A stretch of DNA of 64,000 bases, from positions 25,924 through 89,923 of the forward strand of contig JAPLFH010000057.1 in assembly GCA_026390815.1 (NCBI GenBank). Reading direction: 5' to 3'. The position numbers were made by a program, and so were the translations under genes. Positions 26,260 through 34,769 of the stretch are shown in pieces (position 1 is the first letter of the stretch; every line of letters begins with the position of its first letter). The notes under the pieces are model-generated. The model saw nothing but the letters and a program-made list of their open reading frames with translations. It ran no database searches and was not told where the DNA came from. The DNA is from Ignavibacteriales bacterium (GTDB taxonomy: Bacteria; Bacteroidota; Ignavibacteria; Ignavibacteriales; SURF-24).

Positions 26260-27603
26260 ATGAAAGACAAAAAAACAATTTTAATAGTTGATGATGAAAA
26301 GATAGTTAGAGATTCCTTATTCCATTGGTTTATTGAAGAAGGATACGAAGTTGAAATTGCGGAGGATGGAGAAACTGCGCTTAGAAACTTTGAAAAAGGG
26401 AAATTTGATTTGATGCTTGTCGATATGAAAATGCCTGGAATGAGCGGACTCGATCTTCTTGACAAAGTTAGGGAAATAGATCCTGATTGTATTTTTATTA
26501 TGATCACTGCCTTTGCTTCGGTTCCATCTGCAATTAAAGCACTTAAAAATGGAGCTTACGATTACATTACAAAACCCATAGATCCAGATGAACTTACACA
26601 CATTATCGAAAAAGCAATTCATCAGAAAGAGTTGAAAGATGAGAATGTTCAATTGAAAGATAAAATTGAAGAGATCATCAAACCGGATAATTTGATTGGT
26701 GAAAGCCGCCAGATGAAAAAAATATTTGATCTGGTTAATACAGTTTCACAAACTGATACAACTGTTATGATTCGCGGTGAAAGCGGAACTGGAAAAGAAT
26801 TGGTTGCTAAAGCAATTCATATTAACAGCAAACGAAAATATTTTCCAATAATAACGGTTAACTGCGGCGCACTTGCAGAATCATTACTGGAAAGCGAACT
26901 ATTTGGTCATGAGAAGGGAGCCTTTACCGGAGCACATTATAGGCGGAAAGGTAAATTTGAAATGGCAGATGGTGGAACAATTTTTCTTGATGAGATTGGT
27001 TCTATATCTCCAAAGATGCAGGTAGAGTTACTCCGTGTAATAGAAACAAAACAATTTGTACGCGTTGGCGGTAATGAAACAATTAACAGCGATTTTAGAG
27101 TTATTGCCGCTACAAACGAACCGCTTGAGGATTTATTAAAAGAAGGGAAGTTTAGGGAAGATCTGTTCTATCGCTTAAATGTATTTACAATTTTTATCCC
27201 GCCGCTACGTGAAAGGAGAGATGATATTCCTATCCTTGCTTATTTTTTCCTGAATAAATTTAACGAATCGATGAACAAGAATATTAAAAGTATTTCTCCG
27301 GAAGCGATGGAGTTTTTAGTTAACTATGAATGGCCCGGAAATGTGCGCGAATTGGAAAATGCAATTGAAAGAGCATTGGTTGTTGGTAAAACAGATGCAG
27401 TAAAAATTGAAGATCTGCCGTTCCATGTTTTTCCAAATAGAATAGATGATGGCGATGTTAGTTTATCTAGCGTGGAAAGGAAACATATTTATAATGTTCT
27501 TGAAGATAACAATTGGAATATTTCACGAAGTGCAGAAAAATTGCAAATTGATAGAGTTACACTTTATAATAAAATAAACAAATATGGTTTCCGAAAAAGT
27601 TAA
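26260..27603 (+). CDS. NtrC-family sigma-54-dependent response regulator
   Basis: A 447-residue activator. The receiver domain has phospho-acceptor D55 in LMLVDMKMPGMSG and lysine in YITKPID. A central AAA+ sigma-54 interaction domain carries Walker A GESGTGKE, the RpoN-contact loop GAFTGA, and the Walker B segment GGTIFLDEIG. The C-terminal Fis-type helix-turn-helix is WNISRSAEKLQIDRVTLYNK. It is the partner of the haem-motif kinase, eight bases upstream. The ATG at 26260 is chosen over an in-frame TTG at 26248 that overlaps the kinase stop. Its presumed target is the sigma-54 promoter at 20504. Confidence 0.93.
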   Translation: MKDKKTILIVDDEKIVRDSLFHWFIEEGYEVEIAEDGETALRNFEKGKFDLMLVDMKMPGMSGLDLLDKVREIDPDCIFIMITAFASVPSAIKALKNGAYDYITKPIDPDELTHIIEKAIHQKELKDENVQLKDKIEEIIKPDNLIGESRQMKKIFDLVNTVSQTDTTVMIRGESGTGKELVAKAIHINSKRKYFPIITVNCGALAESLLESELFGHEKGAFTGAHYRRKGKFEMADGGTIFLDEIGSISPKMQVELLRVIETKQFVRVGGNETINSDFRVIAATNEPLEDLLKEGKFREDLFYRLNVFTIFIPPLRERRDDIPILAYFFLNKFNESMNKNIKSISPEAMEFLVNYEWPGNVRELENAIERALVVGKTDAVKIEDLPFHVFPNRIDDGDVSLSSVERKHIYNVLEDNNWNISRSAEKLQIDRVTLYNKINKYGFRKS

Positions 27604-28145
27604 TGAATCTCCATATTGCTCCGATTCATTTTTCAAACACATCGTTGTTAAATGATGTTATAAAAGAATTATCGAATTATTTTTCCTCAAAAATTAAATT
27701 AATTAATATTCCGTTAGATATTTTACCTGCATACTCAAAGGAAAGAGAACAATATTTTTCAACTCAGCTTATTTCAGATTCAATTAAGCTTACAAATAAA
27801 TACAATGGAAAAGTTTTAGTTATTGTTGAATTTGATCTGTTTGTTCCTGTATTTACTTATGTATTTGGGGAAGCTCAACTTAATGGCAAGCATTCAATTG
27901 TATCTGTATGCAGGCTTCACGAAGAATTCTATTCCGGAATTACAAATGATGCTTTACTATTTGAACGGACAATAAAGGAAATTATGCACGAATTAGGACA
28001 TAACTTTGGACTATTTCATTGCAAGAACTGGGATTGTGTTATGCACGTTTCCCAGGGTATTGAAGAAATTGATATTAAAGGAAAAACTTATTGTAAATCT
28101 TGTGTAGAAAAAGTTGAACAAGTAATTTCCCTAAAACACTTTTAG
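27603..28145 (+). CDS. amzA: Archaemetzincin-family zinc protease
   Basis: A 180-residue metallopeptidase of the archaemetzincin family. The signature HELGHNFGLFHCKNWDCVMH starts at residue 129 and holds the three zinc histidines, the catalytic glutamate and the first cysteines of a second, structural zinc site; CKSC near the C-terminus supplies the others. No signal peptide is present, so it is cytoplasmic. Length and order match the family, which has no settled function. Its ATG overlaps the regulator stop (TAATG), making it part of the kinase/activator operon. Confidence 0.9.
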   Translation: MNLHIAPIHFSNTSLLNDVIKELSNYFSSKIKLINIPLDILPAYSKEREQYFSTQLISDSIKLTNKYNGKVLVIVEFDLFVPVFTYVFGEAQLNGKHSIVSVCRLHEEFYSGITNDALLFERTIKEIMHELGHNFGLFHCKNWDCVMHVSQGIEEIDIKGKTYCKSCVEKVEQVISLKHF

Positions 28146-28243
28146 AATAAAGCAAAAGTAACTTTACTGTATCATATACAACTTCTGGTTCATATTAGAA
28201 CACAATCCATTAAACATTACTGGAAAATCTCCCTAAAATATAG

Positions 28244-28259
28244 TGGCACTATTGTTGGA
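28244..28259 (+). promoter_or_regulatory. Second sigma-54-like promoter (near match)
   Basis: TGGCACTATTGTTGGA closely resembles the redox-operon promoter (13 of 16 positions the same), but the -12 GC is GG here. It lies 29 bases before the ATG of the small membrane protein. The spacing and strong -24 half suggest a weak or diverged RpoN promoter. Confidence 0.5.
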
Positions 28260-28287
28260 ATATTAATAGTAAACTGAAAGGTAAAAA

Positions 28288-28701
28288 ATGGATTTGATAC
28301 CAATTATAGAAATTTCTCTTTTCATATTTATCGGAATACTAATAATAGTTCTTTTATTTTCCTATATAACTTACAAATTTGGTAATGCGAATAAACAATT
28401 AGAAAAAGTGCCGACTTATAACCTTGGTGTATCTGATAGTAATTTTATAAGAAAAGTTCAAAATGAAACGACTCAAGACCCAACTTCATTTCATACAAGA
28501 GAGGTAGCAAATTCTAATAATTCACACGTTCCGTATATAGTAAAACAATCTATTCCTGTAATTACAGAAACGAATAATAGACCTAAGCCGGGAAGATTTA
28601 CTATTGTAAATGATGTGAATAACCATCTTCCTCTTCCATCTAATAATAATTTTAATGATGTAAGTTATAAATTTATGGTTTCAGGAAGCTCATCCAGTTG
28701 A
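28288..28701 (+). CDS. Small single-pass membrane protein, function unknown
   Basis: A 137-residue protein with one N-terminal membrane helix (about residues 5-28), then a polar, low-complexity tail rich in Asn, Ser, Thr and Pro. The tail looks disordered. No family is recognised. GAAAGG nine bases upstream of the ATG serves as ribosome site. The gene is monocistronic, and the sigma-54-like element in front of it suggests control together with the redox operon. Confidence 0.6.
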   Translation: MDLIPIIEISLFIFIGILIIVLLFSYITYKFGNANKQLEKVPTYNLGVSDSNFIRKVQNETTQDPTSFHTREVANSNNSHVPYIVKQSIPVITETNNRPKPGRFTIVNDVNNHLPLPSNNNFNDVSYKFMVSGSSSS

Positions 28702-28857
28702 AGTTCAGTTAGATATTCCCACCAAGTCATTTAACTTATCTAATATCTACCCATAATTCTTTGTGGGTATAATAAAAAAACGTATTGCTTTTTAATTAAA
28801 ATAGTTTTTATTTTGTGTCGGGTATTTTTAACCACTTTAACTATTTTAAGCATTGAA

Positions 28858-29343
28858 ATGATTGAAAGCAATAAATTAGAAATGGCTCAGGACTTTTTAC
28901 AAAAAGCGTATAAACTGCATCTTGAGGGAAAAATTATTGAAGCCATAGACTATTATAAAATATCCATCGATTTCTGTCCGACAGCAGAAGCGCATACGTT
29001 TTTAGGTTGGGCTTACAGTATGCAGGGAAAATTCAATGAAGCAATTGAGGAATGTTGTTCTGCCATTATAATTGATGAAGATTACGGAAATCCTTACAAT
29101 GATATTGGAAGTTACCTGGTTAGTTTAGAAAAGTATGATGATTCAATTCAGTGGTTCGAAAAAGCAATTAAAGCTGCCCGCTACAATCTACCGCATTTAC
29201 CATATTATAATCTTGGGAAAGTATTTGAAAAGAAAGGTGACTGGTTTAAAGCCTTAAAGTTTTACAAAGAATCTGTTAAAATAAACCCCAAGTATGAACC
29301 TGCTCAAAAAGCAGTTGTAAAGATTACTACGCTTTTAAATTAA
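28858..29343 (+). CDS. TPR-repeat protein
   Basis: A soluble protein of about 161 residues made almost wholly of tetratricopeptide repeats: at least three to four 34-residue units are visible (LQKAYKLHLEGKIIEAIDYY, then TFLGWAYSMQGKFNEAIEEC, NDIGSYLVSLEKYDDSIQWF and YNLGKVFEKKGDWFKALKFY). Such proteins are protein-protein scaffolds, and the partner is not evident. The ATG at 28858 is preferred to an in-frame TTG at 28813 that adds an unrelated hydrophobic stretch; the ATG at 28882 is also possible. Confidence 0.8.
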   Translation: MIESNKLEMAQDFLQKAYKLHLEGKIIEAIDYYKISIDFCPTAEAHTFLGWAYSMQGKFNEAIEECCSAIIIDEDYGNPYNDIGSYLVSLEKYDDSIQWFEKAIKAARYNLPHLPYYNLGKVFEKKGDWFKALKFYKESVKINPKYEPAQKAVVKITTLLN

Positions 29344-29514
29344 ATCCTCCACATCATTCCTATTTCAATCTTTGATTTAGAGAACGGTGGAGAATAAAAC
29401 AAGCAAATCTGAAAACGCTTGATTGAGTATTAACTCTGTTTTATATTCGCTTGCCGGGCAGCAAAACTTACCCAACCAAAAGAATAATGTCTAGTACAGG
29501 ATGGTAAATAAACC

Positions 29515-29557
29515 AGGCAAGTTAGCAAATCGATTACAAACTTTTGTTAACTTGCCT
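29515..29557. repeat. 15-bp inverted repeat beside the restriction endonuclease gene
   Basis: AGGCAAGTTAGCAAA (29515-29529) and TTTGTTAACTTGCCT (29543-29557) are complementary at 14 of 15 positions with a 13-base loop. It lies 30 bases beyond the stop of the minus-strand endonuclease. There is no T run, so it may be a stability hairpin or the edge of an inserted segment. Confidence 0.55.
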
Positions 29558-29586
29558 ATTTAGCAAAATATCTTTGTTGAATAATT

Positions 29587-30510
29587 TTATTCAAAAGCAT
29601 GCTTACTTAACTGTGTTCCACAATATCTAGCCCAGAGTAACATACTCAACTCTCGCCGTTCCCAACTTATCTCTAACTGCTGTATCTTTTCAATAAAATC
29701 CTGATACGTAACTATCTTAAAAAATTTGTCACCATCTTTCAACATACGTTGAAATTCTGAGCCAGTGCGAAAACCACTACTATCATCTTGATGACAAAAT
29801 AATCCAGTATAAACAAAATCATAGTAACCGTGTTGTAAAAGTGCTTCTGCTAATAACTGATTGCGAAATAGTTGATTAAATCTTGCCGTCGTAAACTCCT
29901 CATAACCTGCGGCGAATACTTTCTCCTTCCTTTGGTTAAAGATGTTCCGATATTCTGTCTTATCATATTCCGTTGAGGAAAAAGTATCTGTATATTTGCA
30001 TTCGAGACCTATCAATCCACTTTGGTTATCAGACATCACTTCAAAAGCCACATCAAAAGCAGAATTGTCATGAGTGTAATTTTTAACGGGAGCAAATTCA
30101 AATGTAACTCGATTAACTTTGGTCAACTCTGGCCAGAACTGCTGCAAAACTGGCAATGCAAAATCTGTATCAATTTTGAGTTCACCAAAAAAATTGAAAC
30201 AAAGGGGTTGACTGGACAGTAAATTATTAAATAACCTGCCTTCTTCAATTATGCCTGAATTAGCCACTTGCCTTTCTTGAATTGTTTGCCTCACTGCCTC
30301 AGTTATTTTTGAAGACAAAAAATTTTTCGTGTTGGTTTGTCCATTTAAAATTGTATTGCAGACAGATTCCTCTTTTCTAATCGGATGCTGCCCTTCTTTT
30401 TCAGCTAAGACAAACGCTCTCCACCAGGCTTGATGGAATCTCATCCTCTTCTTTCTGAAATCATTTTCAGATGGAATTGTGCCTATCAGTTTTTTTAATT
30501 CATTCTTCAT
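29587..30510 (-). CDS. PGN_0703-family putative restriction endonuclease
   Basis: A 307-residue protein resembling the PGN_0703 group of putative restriction endonucleases. A PD-(D/E)XK active site is readable: D153 in SAFDVAFEVMSD and E170-x-K172 in GLIGLECKYTD. The N-terminal third (FRKKRMRFHQAWWRAFVLA) is helical. There is no methyltransferase or specificity subunit nearby, so it is not part of a classic restriction-modification pair. It may be a stand-alone defence nuclease. It is transcribed alone, flanked by the TPR gene and a Rossmann-fold gene. Confidence 0.78.
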   Translation of the reverse strand: MKNELKKLIGTIPSENDFRKKRMRFHQAWWRAFVLAEKEGQHPIRKEESVCNTILNGQTNTKNFLSSKITEAVRQTIQERQVANSGIIEEGRLFNNLLSSQPLCFNFFGELKIDTDFALPVLQQFWPELTKVNRVTFEFAPVKNYTHDNSAFDVAFEVMSDNQSGLIGLECKYTDTFSSTEYDKTEYRNIFNQRKEKVFAAGYEEFTTARFNQLFRNQLLAEALLQHGYYDFVYTGLFCHQDDSSGFRTGSEFQRMLKDGDKFFKIVTYQDFIEKIQQLEISWERRELSMLLWARYCGTQLSKHAFE

Positions 30511-30577
30511 ATCTTAACCATTGATTGTGCAAATATTGGTTAATATTGGATTAATATTCAGTAAGCTAACAACCAAT

Positions 30578-32278
30578 TTACGCTTTCATCCTTTTACCTT
30601 TTTCTTCGTGTATAAAAAGCCAGCTTACAATTTTACCTGGATCAATTTTTTCAAAGTAATTCCAATAGCCTTTTGTTCTTACATGCATAGAGCTGGTATC
30701 AATCGATGGAATATTTTCTGCTTCACCAATTATCGCTTTCAATCTCGATCTCCATAATTCCATGTTGGAAATCCTCAAATCCACCCATCCATCTTTTGCC
30801 CAAAGATTTATTGAGCTTTCATTTATGTCAAGTTCATCTTCTCCACGGTATGGTGGTATTTTTATTTCATTTCCTCTTAATAATGTTTTGCTATCTGGCA
30901 GTAAAATCGGAATGCCGATAGAAACGATCTGGCTTCTGAGTTTTTCATTATTCAAAATCAAATCCGCGCAAAGTGCAGAAAGTTCTTCTGGAGTTTTACC
31001 AAGAATTTGTTTCATGTTACCGGCAACTTTGTTTAAAAGATGTATCTCATAGAGCAGTTTGGATAATCTTGGGGGACCCAATAATTCAAAAGCAATACTT
31101 TCAACATTATGTTCTTTTTCTAACTCAGCAAGTTTTTCAACTGCAGAGTGTTGTAAGAAACCAGCCCGGTAAGATGGTTCCATCGTTGCATTATCAAGCG
31201 CATTAATAATATCATGTCCAGTATTGCCGCCTCTTATTTCATAAATAACATCAACAGCAATTTCTTCTGGTGTAACATACTCCATTTGTCCTTGAGCAGT
31301 GATTGCTTCAAACTCACCGCGGGAGAATGTACCATTTTCACCGGTATCAATAAAAACAGATTTTAACATTTTTCCTGTTTTAGGAAGTTGTTTCTCGAGC
31401 TTGAACTTAAATTTACCTTCAAGCGGAGTAGCTAAATCTAAAGGAACATCAACTAATTCTATTGGTTTTCCTTTTCTCTTCACTTCATCAAAAGCAATTT
31501 TCTTCCAGGCAATTGCTGCTGTAGGTTTTATTTCTTTTGTGATTGGACCTTCAGGTGTTCTTCCCATCAGAAAGAGAAGCAAGGTGTGAGCACCTGCTAC
31601 TGCTGACTTGCTTAACAATACACGCGAAGGTTTTTCTTCGCTGTGGGTATAAGGAATGTTTAATCCCATTCCACCGGTTCCGCTTGTTCCAATCTTTACA
31701 TAAATTTTTGTTTTTGCTTCGTGCATTGATGAGTAAAGAATTTGTACGTGCCTGATAATTTGAGGAACGTAAACCGTGCAAAGTAGTTTTTCAGTTTCAG
31801 TTGCTAAACTTTCCACAGTTGGTTTTTGGTCAATCAACTTTTTAATATTTCTATAGACAGTATAAATATCCTGGTAGGCAATTCCGGTTGCTGAATTTAC
31901 GCAGTCAATTATCACTTCGGGTTTATAGTTCATTAAAAGCTGATAAATGGCAGAGCTTTTAAGAATCTCTTCATCAAGCTCATCAAGCGTATCTTTCATC
32001 ATTCTTTGCCGGGATATAGAATCATCAAGAAGTTTAATTCTATCCGAATCTTTATAATCATTTCTAACAAAAATATTTCCCCACCAGGGAATGAAGTAAT
32101 TATCCGGAAAATCTGGGAACTCCACTTTTAAATTTTTTACTTCATCTTCTGCTTCTTCTTTTCTTAAAGAAGTAACTATGATCTGTTTTGGCTTTTCAAC
32201 AACTAATTTCCTAACGACTGCATTACCTACAAGTCCCCAGGCGCCAAGCACCAGAACCGTTTTGTTTTGAATATCCAT
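30578..32278 (-). CDS. NAD(P)-binding Rossmann-fold protein, function unknown
   Basis: A 566-residue cytoplasmic protein that begins with a dinucleotide-binding Rossmann motif (TVLVLGAWGLVGNAVVRKL, residues 8-26). It has an extended-SDR-like segment with VIDCVNSATGIAYQDIYTVYR near 125. Beyond about residue 250 there is a long helical C-terminal region that I cannot place. It is longer than typical short-chain dehydrogenases (250-350 residues), and the Tyr-x3-Lys pair is not obvious. A role as dehydrogenase or epimerase is only a fold-level guess. Confidence 0.6.
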   Translation of the reverse strand: MDIQNKTVLVLGAWGLVGNAVVRKLVVEKPKQIIVTSLRKEEAEDEVKNLKVEFPDFPDNYFIPWWGNIFVRNDYKDSDRIKLLDDSISRQRMMKDTLDELDEEILKSSAIYQLLMNYKPEVIIDCVNSATGIAYQDIYTVYRNIKKLIDQKPTVESLATETEKLLCTVYVPQIIRHVQILYSSMHEAKTKIYVKIGTSGTGGMGLNIPYTHSEEKPSRVLLSKSAVAGAHTLLLFLMGRTPEGPITKEIKPTAAIAWKKIAFDEVKRKGKPIELVDVPLDLATPLEGKFKFKLEKQLPKTGKMLKSVFIDTGENGTFSRGEFEAITAQGQMEYVTPEEIAVDVIYEIRGGNTGHDIINALDNATMEPSYRAGFLQHSAVEKLAELEKEHNVESIAFELLGPPRLSKLLYEIHLLNKVAGNMKQILGKTPEELSALCADLILNNEKLRSQIVSIGIPILLPDSKTLLRGNEIKIPPYRGEDELDINESSINLWAKDGWVDLRISNMELWRSRLKAIIGEAENIPSIDTSSMHVRTKGYWNYFEKIDPGKIVSWLFIHEEKGKRMKA

Positions 32279-32491
32279 AAAATCCTCTTTTTCTTTTTAG
32301 AAAATTTTTGAACATAAATTAAGGTTTATAAAAGCAACAGGCAAGAAAATTAGAAATGAACGATATAGCGGCTTTTCCTATCACTATATTTAATCTTTTG
32401 TACTTATCATTCATTTATAATTGATTAACAGGTTCTTCTTTGTTAAATTTCAATCGCAGAATAATTACTAATGTTTAAAATTGGATAGAAA

Positions 32492-32965
32492 ATGAAAATT
32501 TGTGACATCATCAAAGAAGACCAGATAATTGCCGAACTTAAAGGTCAGTCTAAGGAAGAAATTATTAATGAGCTGATTGATATTTTTAAAAATGATGAGC
32601 GCGTTATTAATTTGGAAAAAATTCGTACTTCTGTTTTAGAGCGCGAAAAAATAATGTCTACCGGGGTTGGTAAAGGTTTTGCAATTCCTCATGGTAAAAC
32701 AGATGCAGTTAAGGAAATTATTGCTGCATTCGGAAAATCTAACAAACCAATAGATTTTGCCGCACTTGATGAGCAGCCGGTTTATTTAGTTTTTCTTCTT
32801 GTTGGAAAGGATAACCTTGTTGGACCACATATTAAACTTCTAAGCAGGATTTCCAGAATGATGAACAAGGATGAATTCAGAGAAAACCTAATGAAAGCCA
32901 AAACAGCAAAAGAAATTTTTGAAATTTTTCAGGAAGAAGAAAACAACTATTTTGAAATTACCTAA
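32492..32965 (+). CDS. PTS IIA-type (PtsN/fructose) phosphotransfer protein
   Basis: A 157-residue EIIA domain of the fructose/mannitol/PtsN family. The phosphorylatable histidine is in GKGFAIPHGKTDAV (near residue 68), and the flanking STGVG and LDEQPVYLVFLLVG strands are typical. No membrane IIC or IIB component lies nearby, so a regulatory (PtsN-like) role is more likely than sugar uptake. It is followed 13 bases later by hisS and may share its transcript. Confidence 0.85.
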   Translation: MKICDIIKEDQIIAELKGQSKEEIINELIDIFKNDERVINLEKIRTSVLEREKIMSTGVGKGFAIPHGKTDAVKEIIAAFGKSNKPIDFAALDEQPVYLVFLLVGKDNLVGPHIKLLSRISRMMNKDEFRENLMKAKTAKEIFEIFQEEENNYFEIT

Positions 32966-32978
32966 AAGAATATTTTAG

Positions 32979-34256
32979 ATGATAAAAGCAATTACGGGGA
33001 CCAAAGATATCCTTCCTAATGATATCCAAAGTTGGAAATATTTAGAATCTTTAATTGAAAAAACAATGCGGAGTTTTAACTACAAAGAAATCAGAACTCC
33101 CATTTTTGAGGAAACTTCACTATTCGCGCGGGGAATTGGTGAATCAACTGATATTGTAAGTAAAGAAATGTACACTTTTCTTGATAAAGGCGGAACAAGT
33201 TTAACGCTGCGACCGGAAATGACGGCGTCCGTTGTACGTTCATTCATCGAGCATTCTATGGCGGCAAAACAGAACCTGAATAAACTTTATTATCTGTCCT
33301 CCCCAATGTTTAGGCAGGAAAGACCGCAAGCTGGAAGATTCAGGCAGTTCCATCAATTTGGAGCGGAAGCACTTGGCAGTTCTGCACCATCACTTGATGC
33401 TGAAATTATTATTATTGCCTTCATTATAATAAAAGAATTAGGACTGAAAAATATTTCAGTAAAAATTAACTCACTTGGTGTTCCGGAATCCAGGGAAAAT
33501 TACAAGAATATTTTAAAGGATTATTTAAAAGATAAATTGCCAAAGCTTTCTGAGGAAAGCAGAAAAAGATTTGAAACAAACATCCTGCGCATCTTTGATA
33601 GCAAAGAAGAAAATGATATAGAAATTATGAACTTTGCACCGCAGCTTATCAATCACCTTGATGCCGAAAGCCTTGAGCATTTTGATGAAGTTAAAAAATT
33701 ATTGGCAATTGCTAATGTACCTTTTGAAATTGATCCCAAATTAGTTCGGGGATTGGATTACTACACCAAAACAACCTTTGAAATAATCAGTGGATCAGTT
33801 GGTTCTCAAAGTGCATTATGCGGTGGCGGAAGATATGATTTATTGATCGAACAGTTGGGTGGTAAACCTACACCTGGAGTTGGTTTTGCTGCAGGGATTG
33901 AAAGAATTTTACTTGCCTGCGAAAATGAAAAATCATTTTCTGTACCTGAAGAGAAAATAGATTTATATATTGTTAGAATTGATGATAAGTTAACACAAAA
34001 AGTATTCGATTTAAGTTTATATTTTAGAAAGGAAAATATTTCTGTTGAAGTTGATTACCTTCAGAGAAGTGTTAAAGCACAGATGCGTGAGGCAAATAAA
34101 CTTAATTCCAAATTTGTGCTGTTTATTGGTGGTGAGGAATACAATAAAGAAAAAATTGTTTTCAAAAACATGCTTAATGGTGAACAAGAAATTGTTGATA
34201 TAAATGATCTGGAAACAATAGCTGTAAAAATTATGGAGCAAAATCATGCCTCTTAA
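32979..34256 (+). CDS. hisS: Histidyl-tRNA synthetase
   Basis: A 425-residue class II aminoacyl-tRNA synthetase that charges tRNA-His. Motif 1 (SFNYKEIRTPIFEETSLFAR), motif 2 (YLSSPMFRQERPQAGRFRQF) and motif 3 (TPGVGFAAGIERILL) are present. The histidine-specific motif LVRGLDYYTKTTFE is also present, as is the C-terminal anticodon-binding domain (about 325-420). Length is standard. Its end overlaps the start of the next gene by 11 bases. Confidence 0.97.
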   Translation: MIKAITGTKDILPNDIQSWKYLESLIEKTMRSFNYKEIRTPIFEETSLFARGIGESTDIVSKEMYTFLDKGGTSLTLRPEMTASVVRSFIEHSMAAKQNLNKLYYLSSPMFRQERPQAGRFRQFHQFGAEALGSSAPSLDAEIIIIAFIIIKELGLKNISVKINSLGVPESRENYKNILKDYLKDKLPKLSEESRKRFETNILRIFDSKEENDIEIMNFAPQLINHLDAESLEHFDEVKKLLAIANVPFEIDPKLVRGLDYYTKTTFEIISGSVGSQSALCGGGRYDLLIEQLGGKPTPGVGFAAGIERILLACENEKSFSVPEEKIDLYIVRIDDKLTQKVFDLSLYFRKENISVEVDYLQRSVKAQMREANKLNSKFVLFIGGEEYNKEKIVFKNMLNGEQEIVDINDLETIAVKIMEQNHAS

Positions 34257-34761
34257 AAAACCCAAAGGTATTCCAAAACTACCAAAGACTAGAAAGAAAA
34301 ACATTGAGGCAGCAAAAGATGCAATTCCACAAAAGAAAGAAAATAAAGTTGAATATTTATGCTTTGCCTTCTTTAAGTTTGATAGCGTTTTTAATAAGCA
34401 ATTTTGCACGTTGAGGATAATAACAGTAGCAGAGTTTACTCATTTTGCATATGAACTATCTGTTGCTTCATCAATTCATAAAAATGTAATTGAAATTACC
34501 TTACTTGGTTTACAGGCAAAAATTAATTATCTGCCAAAGGTAGAACCGGCAAAAGTGGATATTGATTTTGAAAACCTGTATGGGGAATATACAGTTAATA
34601 TTATCAAACAGGATGGCAGTATAAACAGTGCAGTTTTTAATTTTAACATTTTTAAAAAAGATATTAAGCTAACTAAGAAATTTCTGCCGGAAAAAAAGAA
34701 CAACCGCTTGTTTTGCGATTTTATAGTTTCTCAAAATGATTTTACATTCCGCGAAGAATAG
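34246..34761 (+). CDS. Conserved-context protein of unknown function
   Basis: A 171-residue soluble protein. The first 35 residues are very basic and proline-rich (MPLKKPKGIPKLPKTRKKN) and probably disordered. The remainder is alternating beta strand and helix with no motif that I recognise. It overlaps hisS by 11 bases and ends eight bases before lgt, so it is part of that housekeeping transcript. Nothing in it suggests a specific reaction. Confidence 0.6.
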   Translation: MPLKKPKGIPKLPKTRKKNIEAAKDAIPQKKENKVEYLCFAFFKFDSVFNKQFCTLRIITVAEFTHFAYELSVASSIHKNVIEITLLGLQAKINYLPKVEPAKVDIDFENLYGEYTVNIIKQDGSINSAVFNFNIFKKDIKLTKKFLPEKKNNRLFCDFIVSQNDFTFREE

Positions 34762-34769
34762 GAATTATT

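Noticed and set aside
28739..28790. TACCCA/TGGGTA hairpin before the TPR gene as a terminator
   Set aside because: The stem is only six bases and is followed by A rather than T on the plus strand.
30022..31781. Several plus-strand open frames opposite the endonuclease and Rossmann-fold genes
   Set aside because: They are shadows of the minus-strand genes, which have clear domain motifs; the shadow frames have none.
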